DNA of 9,669 nucleotides from NCBI GenBank assembly GCA_023393265.1, contig JAEWME010000166.1:1-9669 (forward strand), written 5' to 3'. This document shows, piece after piece, positions 1-6,759 of this stretch. The position numbers and the translations under genes are program-made. The notes below the pieces were generated by a model. The model was given only the letters and a program-made list of their open reading frames with translations. It did no database searches and was not told where the DNA came from. The stretch is from Bacteroidota bacterium. Its GTDB lineage: Bacteria > Bacteroidota > Bacteroidia > Bacteroidales > Prolixibacteraceae. Each line of letters opens with the position of its first letter. Positions within the stretch are counted from its first letter, which is position 1.

Positions 1-159
1 TATGCAACAACCTTCATGGTGCTGGGTGTCGATAAAAGCAAGGAATTACTGAAAAAGCTTCCGGGAATCGACGTTTATTTTGTGTACAGCGACGAACAGG
101 GTAATTACCAGGTTTTCTTTACCGACGGAATGAAGAAAATGATCGTGGAAGAGGAATAA
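1..159 (+). CDS. apbE: FAD:protein FMN transferase (ApbE family), C-terminal fragment
   Basis: The window opens inside this gene; the last 52 codons are in frame 1 and end at TAA. The visible peptide starts YATTFMVLG, which matches the end of the ApbE 'DA(Y/L)(A/S)T' region. There the preceding Asp-Ala (outside the window) and the Thr residues sit near the Mg2+/FAD site. It then runs through a KLPGIDVYFV-type strand and a short tail with DGMKKM, as in the C-terminal end of this family. ApbE proteins covalently attach FMN to Thr in partner proteins such as NqrB/NqrC, RnfG/RnfD or other FMN-bind domain proteins, usually on the periplasmic side as lipoproteins. The N-terminus, any signal peptide and the partner are not visible. 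The stop lies 9 bp from the convergent trkA stop. The family call rests on a short fragment, so it is good but not certain. Confidence 0.78.
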   Translation, partial: YATTFMVLGVDKSKELLKKLPGIDVYFVYSDEQGNYQVFFTDGMKKMIVEEE

Positions 160-168
160 CGCAAACTC

Positions 169-837
169 CTATTCGTGGATGAAACGCTTGATGTCTTTCA
201 ACTCGCCACCAAGCACCAGCATATCGTTCTCCTTGAACTCGATTTCAATTTTGTCGTCATTTTCAGCAGCAGTTGCCGACGAATAAATCAACCGGTGGTT
301 TCGTTTCAGGGCTACAATTTTCAGGTGAGTTTCTTTCCTGAAGCTTACTACCGATCGCTTCTTCCCAACAAGCGATTCAGGAACAAGCATATCTACTATT
401 TTGAACGAATCGGTAATGGAGAAGAGATTCTGAATGCCTTTTAGCGGAAGCATTTGCGCTATAATCCTGGCCGACTCGTATTCCGGATTAATTGTCTCGG
501 TTACCCCAATTGCATTCAGTACGGTGAGGTGAATGGACGAACTCTCCCGGCAAATTACCCTTGAAGCGCCAAACTTGCGCAACAATGCCGCAATCTGAAC
601 CGAAATACCAAAGTCGTTTCCAATACAGACCACGAAAACATCTGCTTCCTTGATGGGCAACAAGCGGAGCGCGTGCGGATCGGTTGCGTCCAGACAAATG
701 GTGTTCGTAACAGCATCCTTGAAATATTCAACCCTGTTCAAATCGTTATCAACACCCAGCACGTCGTGCCCAAGCGAGGTGAGGATTTTGGCCAGCGAAG
801 CCCCGAAACTTCCAAGTCCGATAGCAACAATATTCAT
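169..837 (-). CDS. trkA: TrkA/KtrA-type K+ uptake regulatory subunit (RCK_N + RCK_C)
   Basis: A 222-residue cytosolic gating subunit of a K+ uptake system. Residues 1-135 form a Rossmann-type RCK_N domain: MNIVAIGLGSFG carries the GxGxxG dinucleotide loop (G7, G9, G12). D30 at the end of strand 2 is the usual ribose contact. VICRESS (94-100) and the helix leading to GVTETINPEYESA (111-123) are typical of the family. Residues about 138-222 form an RCK_C (TrkA_C) domain ending in the DMLVLGG strand. There is one RCK_N/RCK_C pair, so it resembles KtrA/KtrC (about 220 aa) and not the duplicated 458-aa E. coli TrkA. In this family an octameric ring binds ATP/ADP or NAD(H) and gates the membrane subunit. 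The ATG at 835-837 is 12 bp after the trkH stop, which implies an operon with trkH first and no separate promoter. No Shine-Dalgarno sequence is evident. The stop faces apbE across 9 bp. Confidence 0.93.
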   Translation of the reverse strand: MNIVAIGLGSFGASLAKILTSLGHDVLGVDNDLNRVEYFKDAVTNTICLDATDPHALRLLPIKEADVFVVCIGNDFGISVQIAALLRKFGASRVICRESSSIHLTVLNAIGVTETINPEYESARIIAQMLPLKGIQNLFSITDSFKIVDMLVPESLVGKKRSVVSFRKETHLKIVALKRNHRLIYSSATAAENDDKIEIEFKENDMLVLGGELKDIKRFIHE

Positions 838-849
838 AATATGAGCTTA

Positions 850-2664
850 TTAAGTAATAATCAAATTTTCTTTCGGATAGCGGTACAACGAAGCAGAACC
901 AAACCCCTTGGCCAATGACAACAAAAGGGTAATACTGCCCATTCGACCCACATACATCAAAACAATCAGGATATACTTCGACGGAGTCGACAAGTGCGGC
1001 GTGAGGTCGAGCGACAAACCGACCGTACCAAAAGCCGAAAAACATTCAAAAAGTATCCTGAACATGCCATACTGACCATCGAAGGTAAAAACCCCGAAGG
1101 CACCAAACACAATCGTAAAAATCGAAATCGTGATAATTGCAAAAGCTTTATTCACCGAATATTCGTGAATTTCGTAGCGGTGAACTTCGATGTGATTTTT
1201 TCCCCTGATGATACGAACGGCATTCATAATGGCAAGCGCAAATGTGCTGGTTTTAATACCACCACCGGTTGACACAGGCGAGGCCCCGATCCACATCAGG
1301 AAAGTCATTACCAGAACCGACGGCATTGAGAGCGAAGCCATTGAGAACGAGTTAAAACCGGCGGTTCGCGGGGTAACCGACTGGAAAAAGGAAGTAACTA
1401 ACCGCGCTTTAAACCCCATTCCTTCCTGAGAATGATCGGCCTCGAAAAACATGAACGACAACGTACCAAACACAATCAGCAGGAACGTTGCAAAAATCAC
1501 GATCTTCGAATTCAGCGTAATCATATTCACCCGGTGAACATACGATTTTCGGGTTCTGAAATACTCAAAAATCCATTTCGCCTGACTTTTACAGTACTGG
1601 TATAAATTGAGCAAAATCGGAAACCCGATACCGCCCAGAACAATCAGATTGGCAATCCAGATCTGCATGTTATAATTTGTCCTGATCCGTGCATCGTAAA
1701 GGTTATCAGTTAATGTAGAAAAGCCTGCATTACAGAAAGCAGAAACAGAATGAAATATCGAAAACCGAAGGTTGTCGGACATGGAACCTAGTGCATTCTT
1801 TTCGAGCGACAAATAAATCATCGCCGCCCCGATTCCTTCAATCAGCAGGGTGATCAGCACCACCTTCATCAAAGACTTCAGGATGGCATCAAAACTATCC
1901 TCACTCAGATAGTCGCGCAACATTGATTGCTCCCGAAAAGTAGACTTCTCCTTGAAAAAGATTCCAAAGAAACTGGTAATCGTCATTACTCCAATCCCGC
2001 CAATCTGGATGAGCGCCAGAATGACAAATTTCCCCAGGAAGGTGTAACGTGTCGCTGTATCAACAACGGTTAGTCCCGTTACGCAAACAGCGCTGGTGGC
2101 CGTAAAAATAGCGTCAGTGAAAGCAATTGGCTTGGTTGTCGACATGGGCAACATCAAAAGCATGGCTCCAACAAAAATGAAAAAAGCAAAACTCACCATG
2201 AATAACTGAGCGGGGTTCATCACCTTAATCAGCACATTAATCTCCATTCGGGAAAGTTCCAGAAAGAAGAGTAAAAACGACAGCATTTGTATTCCTGAAG
2301 TCTGGTAAAGGTAATATTCGAAGGTGTCGCCATAGCTTAATACCGAGCTGGGCAGAAAGAATAAAATCAGGAAAAAGCCCATCACCAGTTGTGTGAAAAA
2401 TACCTTTCTATTTCCGGTACTTCCCCTGAAGAAAATTGCCCTGATAAGGTACAAGCCACCAATGATGATATAGCTGATTTGAAAGTAATGGTTATGTATC
2501 TGGAACATCGAGACCCTGTCGGAACTAGGGAAACCGATGTCTTTGATCGCTAAAACAAATAAACCAAGTGTGAAAACAAACAGTATTCGATTGATGATAC
2601 TTCTCAGACTCAGCAGGTCAGCTTTCCAGTCAAATCGCTTAAAATATTTCCTGATTAGTTGCAT
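850..2664 (-). CDS. trkH: TrkH/KtrB-type K+ transporter, long form with N-terminal membrane extension
   Basis: The K+-translocating membrane subunit partnered with the adjacent TrkA. From the ATG at 2662-2664 it has 604 residues; a TTG four codons upstream (2676) is possible but lies within the predicted transcription start zone. All four pore loops are present: TSAVCVTGL (filter Gly197), SAFCNAGF (Gly314), SVTPRTAGF (Gly436) and SAFGTVGL (Gly549). Four glycines are the mark of K+-selective members. The D3M2 gate SPVSTGGGIKTST is at 462-474, and the D4M2 arginine that blocks the pore is in YVGRMG (Arg574). The TrkH core starts near NPAQLF (150). Before it lie four extra hydrophobic segments (about 26-45, 60-79, 89-108, 122-140). 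E. coli TrkH has two extra helices and KtrB none, and those proteins have about 480 and 450 residues. Operon with trkA; promoter at 2684-2691. Function certain; Trk versus Ktr naming is arbitrary. Confidence 0.95.
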   Translation of the reverse strand: MQLIRKYFKRFDWKADLLSLRSIINRILFVFTLGLFVLAIKDIGFPSSDRVSMFQIHNHYFQISYIIIGGLYLIRAIFFRGSTGNRKVFFTQLVMGFFLILFFLPSSVLSYGDTFEYYLYQTSGIQMLSFLLFFLELSRMEINVLIKVMNPAQLFMVSFAFFIFVGAMLLMLPMSTTKPIAFTDAIFTATSAVCVTGLTVVDTATRYTFLGKFVILALIQIGGIGVMTITSFFGIFFKEKSTFREQSMLRDYLSEDSFDAILKSLMKVVLITLLIEGIGAAMIYLSLEKNALGSMSDNLRFSIFHSVSAFCNAGFSTLTDNLYDARIRTNYNMQIWIANLIVLGGIGFPILLNLYQYCKSQAKWIFEYFRTRKSYVHRVNMITLNSKIVIFATFLLIVFGTLSFMFFEADHSQEGMGFKARLVTSFFQSVTPRTAGFNSFSMASLSMPSVLVMTFLMWIGASPVSTGGGIKTSTFALAIMNAVRIIRGKNHIEVHRYEIHEYSVNKAFAIITISIFTIVFGAFGVFTFDGQYGMFRILFECFSAFGTVGLSLDLTPHLSTPSKYILIVLMYVGRMGSITLLLSLAKGFGSASLYRYPKENLIIT

Positions 2665-2674
2665 AAAAAAGTTC

Positions 2675-2755
2675 AAAGCGTAACAAAATTAGTCAGATTT
2701 GCCTAATAACCTCATATCGTGCAATCTTTTATTCAGAATTCAGAAAAGCGTAACA
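2675..2755. repeat. Pair of 11-bp direct repeats AAAGCGTAACA upstream of trkH
   Basis: AAAGCGTAACA occurs at 2675-2685 and again, identically, at 2745-2755, with starts exactly 70 bp apart. The first copy touches the -7 box of trkH and the second lies about 60 bp upstream of it. No other gene or repeat explains them. They could be paired binding sites for a regulator of K+ uptake or of the divergent RND gene, or a chance repeat in AT-rich DNA. The sequence itself is certain; the role is speculation. Confidence 0.35.
2684..2691 (-). promoter_or_regulatory. Candidate Bacteroidota -7 box for trkH-trkA
   Basis: On the minus strand this reads TAATTTTG, a full match to TAnnTTTG. Transcription would start near 2677, leaving a leader of about 13 nt before the ATG at 2664. 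No good TTTG/TTG lies 19-21 bp further upstream, so the -33 half is weak or absent. This may mean the promoter needs an activator. An alternative, looser match is TACGCTTTG just downstream. Confidence 0.45.
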
Positions 2756-2835
2756 TGGTATGAAATAAACAATAACGAACACAATTTCCTGGGGAGGAAC
2801 ACTTAAATAGTCGCCGATGTTTTCTGGTTTTCAAG

Positions 2836-2866
2836 TTGGTAAACTAGCAATATTGTACTATTTTTG
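2836..2866 (+). promoter_or_regulatory. Promoter of the RND-family gene
   Basis: TTG at 2836-2838, a 20-bp spacer, and TATTTTTG at 2859-2866 give a textbook Bacteroidota sigma-ABfr promoter (-33 TTG, -7 TAnnTTTG). Transcription should begin near 2872. The leader is then about 40-50 nt, up to the ATG codons at 2912 and 2921. The TTG at 2864 that could extend the reading frame is part of the -7 box and cannot be a start if this promoter is right. Confidence 0.68.
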
Positions 2867-2920
2867 CGCCGATTTACAAGTTTTACAAACGTCTGTCGCG
2901 CACAGATTATCATGCTGCTA

Positions 2921-5347
2921 ATGTTTACATACGTATCCCGTTTTATTCTTAAAAACCGAACTTTCCTAATCGTAACGCTGGCAATTCTCACTGTATTCAT
3001 GGCCTTCAAAGGTCAGGGAGTAAAAATGTCATACGAAAATTCTTCGTTACTGCCCGAAAAAGATTCTACACGCATCGCCTATGAAGAATTCAGGAAAATG
3101 TTTGGCGAAGATGGAAACGTGATCGTCATTGGCGCTGTGAATCCCGACATTTTTGAAATCAGCCAGTTCACTGCATGGTCCGATTTGGGTAACCAGATTC
3201 GCACCATCGACGGCGTTCAGGAGGTGGTGAGCATTACGCGGGCCATCAACCTGAGTAAAAACGAAGAGACACATCAGTTCGCCATTCGTCCGGTGATGGC
3301 GCACAAGCCACAAACGCAAGCAGAAGTCGACAGTCTGAAAAACATCATTTTAGGCCTGAAGTTTTACGAGGGAATGCTTTACAACCCGAAGACAAAGGCT
3401 ACGCTAATGACCATCACACTCGACAAGCGAAAGCTAAACGACAAAATGCGAATTCCGCTCATCGAAAAAATTGTCGAAACCGTTCAGGCATACAGCGCAC
3501 AAAATAAGGTCGAGATACATTACTCCGGAATGCCATACATCCGCACGGTTACCATGCAAAAAATCAAGCATGAACTGTTCATGTTTATCATCATCAGCAT
3601 CGCGGTGGCAGCGCTCATCCTGTTTATGTTTTTCCGGTCAATCAAAGTGGTGCTCAGTTCGCTGCTGGTCGTTGCAATCAGCATCATGTGGGTGCTCGGT
3701 ACGCTGGCCCTGTTCAACTACAAAATAACCATCCTGACTGGCGTCATCCCGTCGCTGATCGTCATCATCGTCATTGAAAACTGTATTTATATCCTGAATA
3801 AATATCACTGGGAATTCAAGAGCCACGGCAATAAAATGAGGGCGCTTTCGCAGGTTATCCACCGCATTGGCTTTGCTTCACTAATGACTAATGCAGCAAC
3901 TGCTCTTGGTTTCGCAGCATTCATACTTATTCCCAATCAGTTGCTTCGCGAATTTGGCGTGATAACTGCCATCAACATCATGGTGCTTTATGTGCTTTGC
4001 ATTGTACTGCTGCCCATCATTTTCAGTTTGCTGGCGCCGCCAACTCCAAAACAACTAAAACACCTCGACAGCAATTTCTTCGGCGCCGTGCTCGAGAAGA
4101 TTATCTACCTGATCAGCTACCGACGAAACATGATTTATAGTATTGCCGCCGGACTTATTTTACTTGGAGGCATCGGGCTCAGCATGATGAAAACTTCAGG
4201 AAAAGTGGTAGACGACTTCAGGAGTGACGACCCCATTTACCTCGACCTGAAATTTTTCGAACACCATTTTGGTGGTGTGATGCCTTTCGAAATCTCCATT
4301 GACACAAAAAAGAAAAATGGTATTCTGAATTACGCAACCATCCAGAAAATTGACAAGTTGCAGAATACAATCAACGAGCATCCCGAATTTTCGAAGCCGC
4401 TGTCGCTGATTGAAGTATTCAAATTTGCCCGGCAGGCATATTATGGTGGCGACTCATCGAAATATGCGCTACCCAGTTCGATGGAGAAAAATTTTATTTT
4501 GGGTTACATTCCGCAGAAAATTTCGGAAGGAAACGGGGGCAATGGTACGGATTTGCTGAAATCGTTTATCGACAGCACCAAACAAATCACCAGAATAAGT
4601 TTCCAGATGGCTGACGTAGGCACCAAACACATGGATTCGTTAATGAGTGATATTTTGCCTAAAGTTGACAGTATTTTCGATCCGGGCAAATACGAGGTAA
4701 CCGTAACCGGCAACAGCGTGGTTTATGCCAAAGGAACCAATTTCCTCATCAAAAACCTGTTCGAGAGTGTACTCATAGCCATCGGGTTAATTTCGCTGTT
4801 GATGGTTTTCCTGTTCTCGTCGGCCCGAATGATTCTGGTTTCGATGGTTCCAAATATTATCCCTTTGATTATTACGGCAGCCATCATGGGCTTTTCCGGT
4901 ATACCAATCAAACCGTCAACAATTATCGTTTTCAGTATTGCGCTCGGAATTTCGGTAGACAATGCCATTCAGTATCTTTCGCGCTACAGGCACGAGTTGA
5001 AAGCCACCAACGGCAACATCAAGCAATCGGCGCTCAGCGCGCTGGAGGAAGCTGGTTTCAGTATGATTTATACCAGCATCGTACTCGTCCTCGGGTTCAG
5101 CGTTTTCATCGTTTCTGCTTTTGGAGGAACGCAGGCACTTGGGATCCTGATCTCGACAACCTTGCTGATTGCCATGTTCTTCAATATCCTGGTTTTGCCA
5201 TCGCTGTTGCTTACACTCGACAAACGACTGGTTAGCAAAGCATTCACCGAACCGATTATTGAAATTTACGAAGAAAACGAGAACGAAAACAAAGAACTGG
5301 AAGCCGAATTTCCGGATGAATCGGGAACTACTCAGCCGGAAAAATAA
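2921..5347 (+). CDS. RND superfamily (MMPL/Patched-like) membrane exporter
   Basis: An 808-residue inner-membrane protein of two similar halves, as in RND/MMPL proteins. TM1 is at about 13-29, followed by a periplasmic domain (about 30-215) and a five-helix block (about 218-371). Then come TM7 (about 403-422), a second periplasmic domain (about 425-610) and a last five-helix block (about 613-766). The second half carries IALGISVDNAIQYLSRYR with Asp680 in the membrane, the usual proton-relay position. The matching site in the first half is IVIENCIYILNKYH with Glu286. The cytosolic tail (about 778-808) is rich in Glu and Asn. There is no adaptor (MFP) or TolC partner nearby, so it is not an AcrB-type tripartite pump. 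Members of this group are usually linked to lipid, hopanoid or envelope-component export, but the substrate cannot be told. The start at 2921 gives MFTYVSRFILKNRT, a normal N-terminus; ATG 2912 is an alternative. It has its own promoter and is divergent from trkH. Confidence 0.9.
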   Translation: MFTYVSRFILKNRTFLIVTLAILTVFMAFKGQGVKMSYENSSLLPEKDSTRIAYEEFRKMFGEDGNVIVIGAVNPDIFEISQFTAWSDLGNQIRTIDGVQEVVSITRAINLSKNEETHQFAIRPVMAHKPQTQAEVDSLKNIILGLKFYEGMLYNPKTKATLMTITLDKRKLNDKMRIPLIEKIVETVQAYSAQNKVEIHYSGMPYIRTVTMQKIKHELFMFIIISIAVAALILFMFFRSIKVVLSSLLVVAISIMWVLGTLALFNYKITILTGVIPSLIVIIVIENCIYILNKYHWEFKSHGNKMRALSQVIHRIGFASLMTNAATALGFAAFILIPNQLLREFGVITAINIMVLYVLCIVLLPIIFSLLAPPTPKQLKHLDSNFFGAVLEKIIYLISYRRNMIYSIAAGLILLGGIGLSMMKTSGKVVDDFRSDDPIYLDLKFFEHHFGGVMPFEISIDTKKKNGILNYATIQKIDKLQNTINEHPEFSKPLSLIEVFKFARQAYYGGDSSKYALPSSMEKNFILGYIPQKISEGNGGNGTDLLKSFIDSTKQITRISFQMADVGTKHMDSLMSDILPKVDSIFDPGKYEVTVTGNSVVYAKGTNFLIKNLFESVLIAIGLISLLMVFLFSSARMILVSMVPNIIPLIITAAIMGFSGIPIKPSTIIVFSIALGISVDNAIQYLSRYRHELKATNGNIKQSALSALEEAGFSMIYTSIVLVLGFSVFIVSAFGGTQALGILISTTLLIAMFFNILVLPSLLLTLDKRLVSKAFTEPIIEIYEENENENKELEAEFPDESGTTQPEK

Positions 5348-5379
5348 CCCATAACAGCAAGCTTCTGCCGAAACTCATT

Positions 5380-5405
5380 TTGCTTTTCCTTTAATGGAAA
5401 AGTAA
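5380..5405 (+). terminator. Hairpin after the RND gene, possible terminator
   Basis: CTTTTCC (5383-5389) pairs perfectly with GGAAAAG (5396-5402) around a TTTAAT loop. A G-T wobble and two T-A pairs extend it to 5380-5405. It lies 32 bp after the RND stop. No T-tract follows, so it may be a weak terminator, an mRNA 3'-end stabiliser, or a site overlapping the next promoter. Confidence 0.35.
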
Positions 5406-5416
5406 GCTGATTGTTG

Positions 5417-5424
5417 TATTTTTA
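5417..5424 (+). promoter_or_regulatory. Weak -7-like box before the esterase gene
   Basis: TATTTTTA differs from TAnnTTTG at one position and lies 27 bp before the ATG at 5452. No TTTG is found at the proper distance upstream. The gene may instead be read from the RND promoter at low level. Confidence 0.25.
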
Positions 5425-5451
5425 TGTCGTTAACCTAAAAAACAACATCCA

Positions 5452-6744
5452 ATGAAAAGGCGTTTGCTAATTCTTTTTGCTATCTTTTGGTTCGCCAACC
5501 ACCTTCCTATTCTTGCACAAACCTTAACGTTGAAACAGAATAATCCGACCGGAGTATACAAAAGAGGCGAAAAAATTAAGATTACCGCACTCGCCAAAGC
5601 ACAGGCAAACGACACACTTTGGGTGAAAGTGCTGAAAAATAATAACCAGGTGATTCAGGAGAAAGCTATTTCGCCGGTAACCGATTCGATGATGATTTTT
5701 GAAGGTTCATCGCGTAAACCTTGCTCCATCATGATTGATGCAAAGCTGAACGGTGAGAGACAGGTAACCGGCACCATTATTAATCCACAGAAATTGAAGC
5801 CCGGCACAAAACGGCCTTCTGATTTCGACGCTTACTGGAAATGGGAAAAACAAAACATGAAATCGCTAAAGATGGAAGTTCACTCAGCGCGTGTTGAACT
5901 TGAAGAATCTGGATACGCTTGTTACGACACCGAGATTAACTGCACAGGCTCGAAGCCAGCCCGGGGATATTTTGCCAAGCCCGAAAAAGCGAAGTTCAAA
6001 TCGTTGCCGATCGTTTTGCTGGTTCATGCCGCAGGAGTAAAAGGTTCGTGGTGCAAATCGAAAGTGGAAGACGCGCTTCGGTACGCCAAAATGGGAAATG
6101 GCGCACTTTGCTTCGACCTGAACGCTCACGGAATGCTCAACGGACAGCCCGACGAATACTACGAAAATTTGGAATCGGGAGAACTAAAAAACTATTACGC
6201 GCAGGGGCTGGAAAACCGCGAAGATTTTTATTTCAGGGGAATGTACCTGCGGTTGTTGCGAACGATCGACTTTTTAACGAGACAGCCCGAATGGGACAAA
6301 AAGCGCATCATCGTGATTGGCGAAAGCCAGGGAGGCGGGCAAGCGTTGGCAGCCGCCGGCCTTGATTCGCGTGTGACCGCAGTGGTAGCAACAGTTCCGG
6401 CGATGTGCGACTTTGGCGGCACACTCGCCGGACGAAAAGGTGGCTGGCCTCAACCCTTCGAACGTGCCGCCGACATGGAAAAGATGAAAAAGGTCCTTCC
6501 GTATTTCGATGCGGCTCACCTGCTGAAAAACTCAAAAGCAACCATTGTCGTCGAAATTGGCTTATCAGATCAGACCTGTCCGTCCACATCCATTTACGCT
6601 GCAATCAATCAGGCTAATGGAAAGCGAATCGTTTATCCTGTGACTTATCGGGAACATTCGTGGCCAACCGCAGAACAGCGAAAACACTGGGACCCGATGG
6701 TTTTTAATCAGAAAAACCAGTTTGTAGAGAATTTCCTGAAATAG
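5452..6744 (+). CDS. Secreted CE7-like acetyl esterase (AXE1-type alpha/beta hydrolase)
   Basis: A 430-residue exported esterase. Residues 1-22 are a signal peptide (basic MKRR, hydrophobic core, cleavage after LAQ). Residues about 23-110 look like a small beta-sandwich domain, and about 115-430 are an alpha/beta hydrolase. The nucleophile motif is GESQGGG with Ser292. The acid is Asp373 in GLSDQTCPSTS, which matches the CE7 'D-x-x-CPPS' signature, and the base is His402 in REHSW. CE7 enzymes (acetylxylan esterase, cephalosporin-C deacetylase) remove acetyl groups from xylo-oligosaccharides and other small esters; they have about 320 residues and an RGQ motif. Here the RGQ place holds LNAHGMLNG (223-231), and the usual YLDA is YLRLL. 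Such NAHG variants with an N-terminal domain seem to recur in Bacteroidota. No polysaccharide utilisation genes (SusCD, glycosidases) adjoin it, so the substrate is open. Its TAG stop pairs with that of the convergent M23 gene. Confidence 0.85.
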   Translation: MKRRLLILFAIFWFANHLPILAQTLTLKQNNPTGVYKRGEKIKITALAKAQANDTLWVKVLKNNNQVIQEKAISPVTDSMMIFEGSSRKPCSIMIDAKLNGERQVTGTIINPQKLKPGTKRPSDFDAYWKWEKQNMKSLKMEVHSARVELEESGYACYDTEINCTGSKPARGYFAKPEKAKFKSLPIVLLVHAAGVKGSWCKSKVEDALRYAKMGNGALCFDLNAHGMLNGQPDEYYENLESGELKNYYAQGLENREDFYFRGMYLRLLRTIDFLTRQPEWDKKRIIVIGESQGGGQALAAAGLDSRVTAVVATVPAMCDFGGTLAGRKGGWPQPFERAADMEKMKKVLPYFDAAHLLKNSKATIVVEIGLSDQTCPSTSIYAAINQANGKRIVYPVTYREHSWPTAEQRKHWDPMVFNQKNQFVENFLK

Positions 6745-6759
6745 CTTTCTATAGGAATT
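6731..6759. terminator. Inverted repeat spanning both stop codons of the convergent esterase and M23 genes
   Basis: ATAG (6741-6744) pairs with CTAT (6749-6752) around the loop CTTT (6745-6748), which is the whole intergenic gap. TTCCT (6733-6737) pairs with AGGAA (6753-6757), leaving GAA (6738-6740) as a one-sided bulge. Both genes end in TAG, and the two TAGs lie opposite each other in the stem. It may act as a shared two-way terminator, but no strong T-tract follows on either strand. Confidence 0.4.

Noticed and set aside
154..174. GAATA/TATTC inverted repeat across the stops of apbE and trkA
   Set aside because: It has a 5-bp AT-rich stem with an 11-nt loop and no T-tract; too weak to call a terminator.
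2726..2748. Tandem ATTCAGA/ATTCAG flanked by CTTTT and AAAAG
   Set aside because: The partial tandem and short flanking complement do not make a stable stem or a known site; I regard it as chance in AT-rich spacer.
2921..5347. Could the RND protein be an AcrB-type multidrug pump or a SecDF protein
   Set aside because: At 808 residues it is shorter than AcrB (about 1050), with no MFP or TolC gene next to it, and it lacks the SecD/SecF domain order. The topology fits the MMPL/Patched-like group.
6228..6604. Several overlapping open frames on the minus strand (64-98 codons) opposite the esterase gene
   Set aside because: They lie wholly inside a well-supported gene with a catalytic triad, have no promoter-like box that I could see, and their products look like antisense shadow translation (Arg/Pro/Ser-rich, no domain).
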